Positions 8,393 to 16,757 of a stretch of DNA of 64,000 bases are shown piece by piece (the stretch's first letter is position 1; each line of letters opens with the position of its first letter). The stretch spans positions 186,001 through 250,000 of the forward strand of contig CAVPAL010000036.1 in NCBI GenBank assembly GCA_963701435.1. Reading direction: 5' to 3'. The position numbers and the translations under genes are program-made. The stretch comes from JAACFF01 sp963701435. Its GTDB lineage: Bacteria; Chloroflexota; Anaerolineae; Promineifilales; Promineifilaceae. The notes beneath the pieces are model-generated. The model saw only the letters and a list, made by a program, of their open reading frames with translations. It had not been told where the DNA came from and did no database searches.

Positions 8393-9031
8393 CTAGCACT
8401 CTGGTAATAAATCACAATCACAGTTAGTATCGTCATTTTCGTCATAAACCAGATAACGGATCGGGTGGTCAAACGTCCAAAACACCGGTGGGAAGAGGTT
8501 ATCATAATCGAAGTTTCTTACCCATCGCACAAAGCCCGCATAGCCCGGAACAACTTCTTTTTCGCAGTTGCAGAGACGTGCACAGATGTTTGTCTCAATC
8601 ACACAGCCCGCCTCCGTAGGTTCAAATTCCCAAATGCTTACGTAAATTGCACCTAGCGGATTTGCGGTAACGGTCGGCTCTAAGCAACAGGAATAATCCA
8701 TCGCACTAATAGGCGTCATTGTTTGCATGTTGGAAGTAAAGTAGTTAAGTTGAATCTTGCCTCCAAACGCGGCGACATTGTTGTTCATAAATTGATTCAA
8801 GAAAACCACTGTGGCAATGTAGGCCTTCTCATTCACCCTAATAATCCGTCCAGGTTCCAATCCAGGATCCTGCCAGGGGCCTCTTGCCCAAATTTCCCAA
8901 TCGCTCGGAGGCGGTGCTTCAGTAAGCTCCAGGGAGGCTTGTTCGAGGGCCGCGGCGACTTGGGCTTCCACCTGCGCTTTTAATGTCTCGCGCGCATCGG
9001 CGCCTTCACGTTCATAAACATCATTTGACAT
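8393..9031 (-). CDS. Hypothetical Cys-rich protein (212 aa)
   Basis: The ATG at 9031 is preceded by AAGGAG at good distance. The first 45 residues are helical and acidic, followed by a Trp-rich segment (DWEIWARGPW). The C-terminal half contains many cysteines, including 'ARLCNCEKE' and a terminal 'NCDCDLLPEC', which could bind metal or form disulfides. There is no signal peptide. I do not recognise the family. It is the first gene of the minus-strand block that includes the trypsin-like protease, but a 377-base repeat-filled gap separates them. Confidence 0.6.
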   Translation of the reverse strand: MSNDVYEREGADARETLKAQVEAQVAAALEQASLELTEAPPPSDWEIWARGPWQDPGLEPGRIIRVNEKAYIATVVFLNQFMNNNVAAFGGKIQLNYFTSNMQTMTPISAMDYSCCLEPTVTANPLGAIYVSIWEFEPTEAGCVIETNICARLCNCEKEVVPGYAGFVRWVRNFDYDNLFPPVFWTFDHPIRYLVYDENDDTNCDCDLLPEC

Positions 9032-9192
9032 GGCTTAATACTCCTTGTAGTTGACTAATCTGTCGGAACACTTTTTTGAGCACTCAGACTGTTGGAATTC
9101 CAAAACCAGTTTATCTTTTGGTTCTCAATTGGGACTCATTGTGTACTCAACTACAAGGCGCTTCTAAATTGAGAGGTCTTATTATATTTAGC

Positions 9193-9230
9193 AAAAAAGA
9201 CAGCAGTCACGTTTTTTTCAAGTAACTGCT
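9193..9230 (-). terminator. Rho-independent terminator of the BTAD regulator gene
   Basis: On the minus strand AGCAGTTAC and GTGACTGCT form a 9-bp stem (one G-U pair) around a 11-base loop, followed by GTCTTTTTT. It begins about 30 bases after the stop of the gene at 9261-10892 and separates it from the 9031 block. Confidence 0.75.
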
Positions 9231-9260
9231 GCTCAAAATCCAGGCCTCCCCGGCTAATTT

Positions 9261-10892
9261 TTATTTTGCAGTTGTCGTTATGCTTTGGTATAGGGCCGCG
9301 GTTTCTGGGGATGGTGCCAGGTCAAGCTCTTCGGCTAATGCCGCCACGCAGGTCTGGTACTGGCGCACGGCCAGATGGCGCTGACCTTGCGCCAGGTAAC
9401 AGCGCATCAGGCGGCGGTGCGCTGCTTCATAACTCGGCTCGTATGCTAACGCCTTCTGGCACAATGCTATCGCAGCTACGTAATCGTTGCGCTCAACGTA
9501 ATACTCACTCAGGCGACCGGCGACGTTGAGATACATATTGTGCAACTGCTCACGTTGTACATTGGCCCAATCGGCGTACAGGTCATCTTCGCAAAAATCG
9601 CCCTGGTAAAGACCTTCCGCCACGCCATAGGCAGCGAATGCCTGTTCCGTTTGACCAGCCGCTTCAAGCCGCTGGCCTTCCTGCACATACTTTTCAAATT
9701 CAACAAAATCGACCCACATCCCCATATCGGAATTGAGCAGATAGTTGTCATTTTGAAACTGGACATGCTGAAATTTCGGATCTCTGTGCCGCAAGGTTTT
9801 GCGCAGCGAGTAAACAGCTTGATGCAAGTTGCGACGGGCCGCCTCTATATCCACCTCAGGCCAGATGGCTTCCATCAGCATATCTTTGGCGATCGGCTTG
9901 CCGCGCCTGGCCACAATATATTTGAGAATCGCCAACGCTTTCAAACTGCTCCACTCGGTAATCAGCTCGTCATTCTGATAAACGCGGAAGGGTCCAAAAC
10001 AGTAAATGACAAGCGCATGCCGGGGAGTTTGCTGCGGCGCCTCAACTGGCGTGGGGAAAATTGGCGCAGCCAGAGGCGGCGCAGGAAGTTCTGCTTCTGG
10101 CAGCAGAACGGGTGCTGCTTGATCCATTGTCAATAACAATTCATAGAGGGATGACAGCGGGGGTTCGGCTTTGCGCAGAGGCGCGCTCATGGCGGCGGCT
10201 ATGGCGTGCAGGTGTTCAGATTCGCCCGGCTGGCTGGCTGGTTTGGTTATTGTGTCGCGGTAGGGCGCGAGCGGCGGCGGCGCTGCAACAGCCCGATTGT
10301 AAAGATGGGAGAGGGCGCGCTGCCCGTGAGTGTCATGAGACACGGCCGTTTCCTGCATAATCGCCTCAAAAAGCTGTGTCTCCGGGTACGGCCGTGGCGC
10401 CTTTACCATATCAACGGGCAATTTTTCAGGCGCAGCATCCGGTTCCAACAAAGGCGCAGCAGGTGGTTCGCCCCCTAACGCTTGTTGAATCCTTTGCCAG
10501 AGGCCAGGCAATTTGTCGCCTGCGGCTTGTTTTTGTTCGGTCGTAGAAACGGCCGTTTGCGTCTTTGGCTGTGTGAGGACGCTAAAAATTGTTTGAAGAT
10601 GTTCCCTGATTCTGGCTTCACGCGTAGCAGCCTGATCAAGCGCGTTCTGGTGAAACGACGCGCCTGATTTGTGCTCAAGACCCGTCACACAAAGCTGCTG
10701 GGCTGCAAACAGCAAATTGGCGACAGCCGGACGGCCTTCCCGGTCAACCAAAATCTGCACATTCTGCAATAATTTTGCCAGACGATCATACTCAGCCGCG
10801 CGCAGCAAAACAGGCGCAGTAATTAATTCTTTTTGGACAGCAGCTGGTAACGAGAGTGAAGTAAGGTTAACGCTGGCTGGTGAGTTACCCAT
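9261..10892 (-). CDS. SARP/BTAD-type transcriptional regulator (543 aa)
   Basis: The C-terminal half is a classic AfsR/SARP module. An OmpR-like winged helix spans about residues 288-380 (YCFGPFRVYQNDELITEW, then RRNLHQAVYSLRKTLRHRD), followed by the helical bacterial transcriptional activation domain with TPR-like repeats to the end (ALCQKALAYEPSYEAAHRRL). The N-terminal 100 residues form a helical domain I do not recognise, joined by a long Pro/Ala-rich linker. It lacks the NB-ARC ATPase found in large SARPs, and no known N-terminal sensor is visible. BTAD proteins usually activate nearby genes; the same-strand block downstream is cut off by a terminator, so its target is open. The gap 10893-11367 upstream shows no convincing promoter. 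Confidence 0.85.
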   Translation of the reverse strand: MGNSPASVNLTSLSLPAAVQKELITAPVLLRAAEYDRLAKLLQNVQILVDREGRPAVANLLFAAQQLCVTGLEHKSGASFHQNALDQAATREARIREHLQTIFSVLTQPKTQTAVSTTEQKQAAGDKLPGLWQRIQQALGGEPPAAPLLEPDAAPEKLPVDMVKAPRPYPETQLFEAIMQETAVSHDTHGQRALSHLYNRAVAAPPPLAPYRDTITKPASQPGESEHLHAIAAAMSAPLRKAEPPLSSLYELLLTMDQAAPVLLPEAELPAPPLAAPIFPTPVEAPQQTPRHALVIYCFGPFRVYQNDELITEWSSLKALAILKYIVARRGKPIAKDMLMEAIWPEVDIEAARRNLHQAVYSLRKTLRHRDPKFQHVQFQNDNYLLNSDMGMWVDFVEFEKYVQEGQRLEAAGQTEQAFAAYGVAEGLYQGDFCEDDLYADWANVQREQLHNMYLNVAGRLSEYYVERNDYVAAIALCQKALAYEPSYEAAHRRLMRCYLAQGQRHLAVRQYQTCVAALAEELDLAPSPETAALYQSITTTAK

Positions 10893-11367
10893 TGCGAACC
10901 CCTCGGGAAAAGCTTGACCCGTCCTATAACGACGTCAAGTAAGTGTTGATGAAAAAGAGAAAGTTTACGAATTGTCAACCACGCGGCGATCTTTGCCCAA
11001 CCCTCCTCAAGCAAAGAGCCGCGCCTGTAAAATAAGTTGAATTTCTGCCGGACCTCCCTTTTACCTGGAAAGCGCGGAGCGCGGTGAAACTTGATGTGTC
11101 AGCACAGTTCTCCACTTAGTTGGCGTTTCCTGCGGGTAGTGTGAACACATTGATTACCCTGCACTGTTATTAATTTTGAAGAAAATAGGATCCGATACGG
11201 GCATTGAGGTGACTAGCAAAGAAGCCAATACTTTTCTGTAAGTTCAGTATAAAGCCAAACAGAGCGTTTGTTAAGTCGAAATCATTAAAATTTTCAGAAG
11301 TAGTCAGATTTGGTGGCCAAGGAACAGGCAATCTGATTCAAATCATAATCAACTACCTGCCCCCATA

Positions 11368-12611
11368 TCAATCGGCCGGGGAGCCTGCGGGAGAAACTTT
11401 GTGCAAGTGAGCGCCCGTCTGTTTGATCAAGGCAATGGAGGGCAGCAGCACAACCAGCGATAGCAAAGCGCCAATCCAATAAGGCATGGCGGGGTCAAAC
11501 GCAAAGATAAAGCCGGCAACGGCCGTACTCACAATCGTCGACAGGCTGATAGTGGATTGGTAGACGCCCAGCACACCCCCTCGCAGTTCGTCGGCAACCG
11601 TGTTCGTCGACATTGACTGCAGCGGCGGCATCATAATGCCTAATCCGGCCGCAAAAAAGACCGAAGCCAAACCACCCACAAGCGGTTTCGCCAACGCTGC
11701 AAAAAGCACCAGGCCAAGCGTACGCAGCAACCAACCCAAATATAACCAGCCACGGCTCCTCATACCGCTTCAATAGACGCGGCAGCACAAAAGCCTGTGT
11801 TGAGAACTGCGTAACACCCACCAATCCTAACAGCAGGCCAATGCCCAAATTGACTATCTGCTTCACTGTAACCGGCAAATAAGACCGCATCGCCGTAGAG
11901 TGCAAAGGTTGATTGCATCAATCCCATGCCAAACTGCCCGATAAAAGCTACGGTCAAAATGAGCATTAATGCGCCATTGCGCATAATAGCCGTGGGACTA
12001 ATGCTGCTTTTATTAAAATGGCGATTGGCCTCACGCTGTTCAGGCGTCAGGGTCTCGTCCAGTGTAAACCAGGTCAACAGAACCACAACAACTGCGGCGG
12101 CACTGGCAAATAGATAGGGAACACGCGGCCCAAAAGCGGCTGCCAGAATACCGCCCAGCGCCGGCCCAAAAATAAAGCCCAAACCAAATACGGCAAAGAT
12201 ATAACCTAATGCTTCAGTGCGCTTTTCGCGCGGCGTAATGTCGGTGATGTACGCTTGAGCAACAATGATGTTGCCGCCGGTGATGCCATCCAGAATGCGC
12301 GCAAAAAATAACACGGCCACATTGGGCGCTAAAGCCAGCATCAAGAAGCTAACGGCCGTTCCAACCTGGCTCAAAATCAAAACCGGGATACGGCCGTATT
12401 TGTCTGATAAACGCCCCAAATAAGGCCCGGCCACAAACTGCGCCGCAAAAAAGGCGGTTCCCAACAAGGTAATAACTTGTGGAGACAGGTTGAATTCCCG
12501 CTGCGCATACAGCGGCAAAATCGGCATAATCATCGCTGCGCCCAGCATTTGGACAAAAACAATCAACAAAATCGTTAGCAAGCGCTTATCGATTGCGCGT
12601 ATTTTTTTCAT
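11368..12611 (-). pseudogene. MFS drug-type transporter, two frameshifts
   Basis: Read across frames this is a 12-TM major facilitator protein of the TetA/MdtG type: 'YLGRLSDKYGRIPVLILSQV' (motif A) and 'ARILDGITGGNI' near the N-terminus, 'FIFGPALGGILA' (motif C) later. The frame breaks near 11865, after GYSE, where one extra G restores continuity with QIVNLGIGLLLG. It breaks again near 11750, where one extra C in 'gagccg' accounts for the shift into the last 131 codons. Both are +1 events in short runs, so a sequencing artefact is possible. The ATG at 12611 (MKKIRAIDKR) is the likely start; an upstream ATG at 12680 adds a non-homologous leader. Confidence 0.75.
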
Positions 12612-12830
12612 AAGACGTGTCACGCGGTCCTTGCGGAATTGGCAAAGAATTTGCCGCCCTTTTTGTGTACTTGCCGCCAATTACCTGAATAGATACGGCC
12701 GTTGCCGGAGTGCAATCATATAAGAATTATCCAGCAAGGCAATCAACTTCATAATTCCAATCGATATCAGGTAACGCTCCACAAATAGAAACGCGCACGA
12801 TTGTCGCCGAAGATTTGCCGCCGGCGCTCT

Positions 12831-12875
12831 AAAAAAAATTGCAGCGCTTCCGTTAACCTGACTTGGAAGCGCTGC
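12831..12875 (-). terminator. Rho-independent terminator downstream of the ABC exporter operon
   Basis: GCAGCGCTTCC (12841-12851) and GGAAGCGCTGC (12865-12875) form a perfect 11-bp stem. On the minus strand it is followed by AATTTTTTTT. It lies about 280 bases past the permease stop at 13156. The rest of the 12612-13155 gap contains one ACGGCCGT copy and a fragment of the TTTGTAGTAAC repeat near 13070. Confidence 0.75.
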
Positions 12876-13155
12876 ATGCTTGCTAATCTATTTGCCTGTC
12901 CTATTCAAATACTCAAATTTTAGCCGGCCAGCGGGTGAAACCGCGTCTACAATCGCCACACCTTCATGATCTGGTGATCAGTCGACGGAGGTCGACTTTG
13001 AAATTGGTGTCCGCAAATTTATTTGCTGGTTTTTTAGGCCAAGGTATATCCGTTTTCTTTTGTTAAACATCAAAAGCGGTTACTACGAACCCAATGTCAA
13101 AGGTTAATAACAAATAAACCTAAACGACCGAAAACTCTAATTGGTTGCAGCCTGG

Positions 13156-15561
13156 TTATGAATACGCCAGGCTTTCACGCACGCTGATGCGGGATGCTCC
13201 GCGCGCCGGCAGCGCGCTGGCGACCATCGCCAGCAAGGTAATAATCACAAGCCATAACACGGCGCCGGTTGGCGTGAATTGATAAGCCAACTGCTGGTTG
13301 AGCGCAAAGGAAAGCGCCTGGGTGGAGAAAAAGTACGCCACCGGGATGCTCAATGGCAGGGCAATCATCCAGCTTATTAACCCCAGCAAGATGCCCTCGC
13401 CAACAAACAAGCGAATAACCTGCCAGGAAGAGGCGCCAATTGCGCGCATAACCCCAATTTCGCGCCGCCTCTCCAGCACGCTCAACGAAAGAATGCCGCT
13501 CAAGCCAACGCCGCCCACCAGCGCAATCACAACCGCCATCACGGCCAGCAAATTCAAAATGATGTCAAAGCCTTCACCAGCGCGCGCTGTAATTCCGGCA
13601 ATCGTGTTTTCGCCGAAAGTGCTGGATGGCAGCACGGTGATGCCGCGCTGTTCAAAAGTTTGCTCCAGCGCTGTGGCGACGGCCGTTTGCGCGGCTGCAC
13701 TTGTATCGCCGGTTTGCGCCCAGACCGTATTCGCCAGGCCGTAGGCGCGCCATTCCTGCTGCACAACTTCGATCGGCATGTAGACAGAGGTGTTGGTGGC
13801 CGGGTCAAACAGAATGCCAACAACAGCAGCGGTTATGGTACGGCCGTCATTGTTCTCTAAAATTATTTCATCCCCAACTTCCCAACCTTTTCGTTCACTA
13901 ACCAGCTTACTCACCACAACAGCATTCGTATCGTCCGGGCGCAGCCAGCGGCCAGCCTGCATCTCCGGCTCGTACAGCGCCGTATCGGCCGGCTGTCCAA
14001 ACAGGGTAACGCGCGCATCGGTGACGCTGCTCTCCGGTTGAGACGCCGGGCGCGCGCTTGCCGGCAGCACCAGCCAGGATTCAACGGCCGTTACGTCCGG
14101 TATACTTTGTGTGATACTTTCAATCTCCTGCGCGCGCGCCGGTTCATCGAAAGCAAGCGTGACCTGATAGTTATGGATATCGGCCAGTTTATTGCTGAAG
14201 GTATAGTTGGTAGAATCATTCAGACTCATCACCATCATAAAAATCGCGCCGGCCACAACCAGGGCGACTTCAATAATAATCACGCGCCGCCGGTTGCGGA
14301 ATGTATTGCCGATGGTGAGCAGCAGCGTGTAGGGAATGTTGCGCGCTTTGGCCACCGCGCGGTCTAGAAATCCAACCGAGCCTGTCAAACCATAGGTGCT
14401 AATCGCCTCACGTACGGTGATACGCATGCCGGAGCGCAGCGGAATCAGGGCAGCTAAAAGAGGCGCAATGATACAAATCGCCGTCTGAACCAAAACGGCC
14501 GTGGAATCAACCGTTACCTCAAATATTTCTAAATTCAAGAAGCGCGCGAAAAAGATCTGCAAACCGGTTGCAGCCGCCGCGCCGACCGGTATGGAAACAA
14601 TGGCGGCCAGCAGCCCATAGCTGATCACCAAAATTAGATAGCTCCACACAACCTGCCACGACACGCCGCCAATTGCTTTCATGACGCCAATCTGGTTTAC
14701 TTGCTGCGAGACAATGGCGCTGACGCTATTGTAAACCAGAAAAATACCCAAAATCACAACAATCACGCCCAAAACACCCAGCAGCAGGAAGAGCGCATTT
14801 AATATTGATTCGCCCGGAGAAACGTCCGGGGGCGTTATACGATCTTGAAAGGGGAAAAGCACGCCGACGGAGTCAACCCCAATGTCTTCAAAATAATCTT
14901 GAATCAGCAGATCGGTCGCTTCTGCACGCGCCTGATCAAACGTAACGTCACGCATCTGAATCAGGTTGTAGGCGTCGCTGCCGGTAAGGCGCGTAAAGGT
15001 ACGGCCGTCTACATAAAACGTTTCTTGAAATACCGGCGTCGGACCGACCGGGTCCAGCGTACCCACAACCGGCAGCGTGCGCACGGTATCACCAAAGCGC
15101 AGTTCAACTGTGTCACCAACGAACACACTGTTTGCGCCAACGGATATCTGACCGATTCCGGCGGTATTGCGCGCCGGCCACTCGCCATCAACCAGGCCGT
15201 CCAGCGCCATTTTTTGCTCGCGGTAATCATCCCGTCCATTCAAAAAGCCGGTTTGCCATTCTTCGCTGCCGGCCAGCCGCCATTCCACAGGCGCCGTATA
15301 CAATCCCTCTGCCTCGGCCACGCCTTCAATGCGCTCCAGCCGCTCAAGCTGGCTGGCGGTCAAAGGGGGATTCACGCTGAGTTTGATGTGCGGGGGTTCG
15401 GCCGACTGCCAACCCGTCAATACGGAACCCGCAATGAGATTGCGCCCGCCGATCACCAGACCAATGCCAATCGCGCCCAGCGCAATCACCAGCACCACCT
15501 GGATCGTACGCGTTTTATCCTGCCATAAATCAAACCAGACTTTTTGAAATAACGTAAACAT
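13156..15561 (-). CDS. ABC transporter permease, FtsX/MacB family (801 aa)
   Basis: A transmembrane helix near residues 17-40 is followed by a large MacB-like extracytoplasmic domain (about 45-235), three helices of an FtsX domain (about 255-390), a further helix near 425-445, a second extracytoplasmic domain and a final FtsX domain (about 690-795). This duplicated layout is typical of LolC/E- and YbbP-like permeases of type VII ABC systems, which work on lipids, lipoproteins or peptides at the membrane surface instead of importing solutes. The ATG directly follows the stop of the ATPase gene (TAAATG), so the pair is translationally coupled. The neighbouring histidine kinase and response regulator suggest envelope-stress or antimicrobial-peptide control. 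Confidence 0.88.
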   Translation of the reverse strand: MFTLFQKVWFDLWQDKTRTIQVVLVIALGAIGIGLVIGGRNLIAGSVLTGWQSAEPPHIKLSVNPPLTASQLERLERIEGVAEAEGLYTAPVEWRLAGSEEWQTGFLNGRDDYREQKMALDGLVDGEWPARNTAGIGQISVGANSVFVGDTVELRFGDTVRTLPVVGTLDPVGPTPVFQETFYVDGRTFTRLTGSDAYNLIQMRDVTFDQARAEATDLLIQDYFEDIGVDSVGVLFPFQDRITPPDVSPGESILNALFLLLGVLGVIVVILGIFLVYNSVSAIVSQQVNQIGVMKAIGGVSWQVVWSYLILVISYGLLAAIVSIPVGAAAATGLQIFFARFLNLEIFEVTVDSTAVLVQTAICIIAPLLAALIPLRSGMRITVREAISTYGLTGSVGFLDRAVAKARNIPYTLLLTIGNTFRNRRRVIIIEVALVVAGAIFMMVMSLNDSTNYTFSNKLADIHNYQVTLAFDEPARAQEIESITQSIPDVTAVESWLVLPASARPASQPESSVTDARVTLFGQPADTALYEPEMQAGRWLRPDDTNAVVVSKLVSERKGWEVGDEIILENNDGRTITAAVVGILFDPATNTSVYMPIEVVQQEWRAYGLANTVWAQTGDTSAAAQTAVATALEQTFEQRGITVLPSSTFGENTIAGITARAGEGFDIILNLLAVMAVVIALVGGVGLSGILSLSVLERRREIGVMRAIGASSWQVIRLFVGEGILLGLISWMIALPLSIPVAYFFSTQALSFALNQQLAYQFTPTGAVLWLVIITLLAMVASALPARGASRISVRESLAYS

Positions 15562-16389
15562 TTATGCGCTCCCCGCCATCATCACGCCGGCCGGAACCAG
15601 CCTGCCATTTATCCCTACCGGTAAACTACTGCCATTGATACGCTTTTGCGGAACGGCCGTTACGCGTTGTTTGCGAGTGTCGTTGGCGATACGGCCGTTG
15701 ACAATCTCAATCTGGCGCGGAATCAAATCGGCCAAATGCGCGTCATGAGTCACCATTAGAAGCGTTTTGCCTTGCTCTTCTACCAGGCGCAGGAAAATGT
15801 CAAAAACCTGGCCCGCTGTTTTGGCGTCCAGATTGCCCGTGGGCTCATCCGCCACCAGCAAGGGCGGGTCAGTCGCCAGCGCGCGCGCAATCGCCGCGCG
15901 CTGCTGCTGGCCACCGGATACCATTGACGGCAGCTTTTGGGCTTGATCCGCCAACCCAACCAGTTCCAACAGGTGCATGGCGCGCTGATTACGCTCGGAA
16001 CGGCCATATTTACCTGCAAATTCCATCGGCAGCACCACGTTTTGCAGCAGGCTCAACGACGGCAGCATTTGGAAAAATTGAAAAATTATGCCCACCTGCT
16101 GCCCGCGCCATTTGGCCAGTTGATTTTCACTCATTGCATGCACAGGCTGCCCGGTGACAATGACTTCGCCATCCGTCGGGCGATCGATGCCGGTAACCAT
16201 ATTCAGCAAAGTCGATTTGCCGTTGCCGGATGGACCTACAATAGAAACAAAATCACCCTGATGAATGTCAAGCGAAATTCCGTGCAGAATAGTCACATCA
16301 TCGTCTCCAACGGGGAAAGCCTTGACGACATTTTTCAATTCGATGATCGGTTTTTGATTATTTTTTCCGTTCAAAGAAACCATTTTCAT
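15562..16389 (-). CDS. ABC transporter ATP-binding protein, MacB/LolD type (275 aa)
   Basis: The product contains Walker A GPSGNGKST, the signature VSGGQQQRAAIARAL, Walker B LLVADEPTGNLD and the H-loop VTHDAHLADL. The 'VADEPTGNLD' form is characteristic of the MacB/LolD/FtsE branch that pairs with FtsX-like permeases. A C-terminal tail of about 40 residues extends beyond the domain and ends in a Gly/Val-rich stretch. It is transcribed first in a two-gene operon with the permease, from the near-consensus promoter at 16449-16477. Confidence 0.9.
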   Translation of the reverse strand: MKMVSLNGKNNQKPIIELKNVVKAFPVGDDDVTILHGISLDIHQGDFVSIVGPSGNGKSTLLNMVTGIDRPTDGEVIVTGQPVHAMSENQLAKWRGQQVGIIFQFFQMLPSLSLLQNVVLPMEFAGKYGRSERNQRAMHLLELVGLADQAQKLPSMVSGGQQQRAAIARALATDPPLLVADEPTGNLDAKTAGQVFDIFLRLVEEQGKTLLMVTHDAHLADLIPRQIEIVNGRIANDTRKQRVTAVPQKRINGSSLPVGINGRLVPAGVMMAGSA

Positions 16390-16448
16390 ACCTCATTTAC
16401 CCTTTACAAAACAGGTTTTAGGTAGTTGTTTATTCACCACCTTTCCGT

Positions 16449-16477
16449 ATTGTAAAGCATTGCAAATATTTTGTCAA
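16449..16477 (-). promoter_or_regulatory. Sigma-70 promoter of the ABC exporter operon
   Basis: On the minus strand TTGACA (16472-16477) and TACAAT (16449-16454) are 17 bases apart, close to consensus in sequence and spacing. The start codon is at 16389, giving a leader of roughly 50 bases. It is the strongest promoter visible in the window. Confidence 0.75.
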
Positions 16478-16489
16478 GTTATTGCACAT
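16459..16489 (-). promoter_or_regulatory. Direct-repeat operator overlapping the ABC exporter promoter
   Basis: ATTGCAAAT (16459-16467) and ATTGCACAT (16481-16489) are direct repeats starting 22 bases apart, two helical turns. One lies in the spacer and the other just upstream of the -35 box. Direct repeats on one helix face are typical for OmpR/PhoB-family regulators, and such a regulator is encoded 2 kb away at 18857. Confidence 0.45.
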
Positions 16490-16620
16490 ATTTATATAGA
16501 CAAGTCGTATATCTGTCCTCTACGCATGCGGTTTTTTAGCGGGTCATGATTTCTGATTTCGGCAAAGATTGCAGCGAATTCAACGCGAAACTGACATAAA
16601 GGTGGCCTTGCTGACGAATC

Positions 16621-16693
16621 ATGAGGAGTGAGCATCCTGAGATGCGGTCAGTTGAGGCGACGAACCGGCATTTGAGAATGCCTTCCTCCTCAT
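16621..16693. repeat. Dispersed REP-like hairpin element
   Basis: ATGAGGAG (16621-16628) and CTCCTCAT (16686-16693) enclose GCATCCTGAGATGC, which differs by one base from the GCATCCTCAGATGC hairpins around the transposase at 41191. It lies in the 368-base gap between the kinase gene and the ABC promoter. Confidence 0.55.
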
Positions 16694-16757
16694 TTCAGAG
16701 CGAAGTCTCGTTGTAGTGTCAGGTAATTCCCAGGAAGTTTTTTTACAGAAGTGAAAA

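Noticed and set aside
14845..15528. Plus-strand open frame of 227 codons within the ABC permease region
   Set aside because: It is antisense to a well-conserved FtsX-type permease and its composition is unlike a folded protein.
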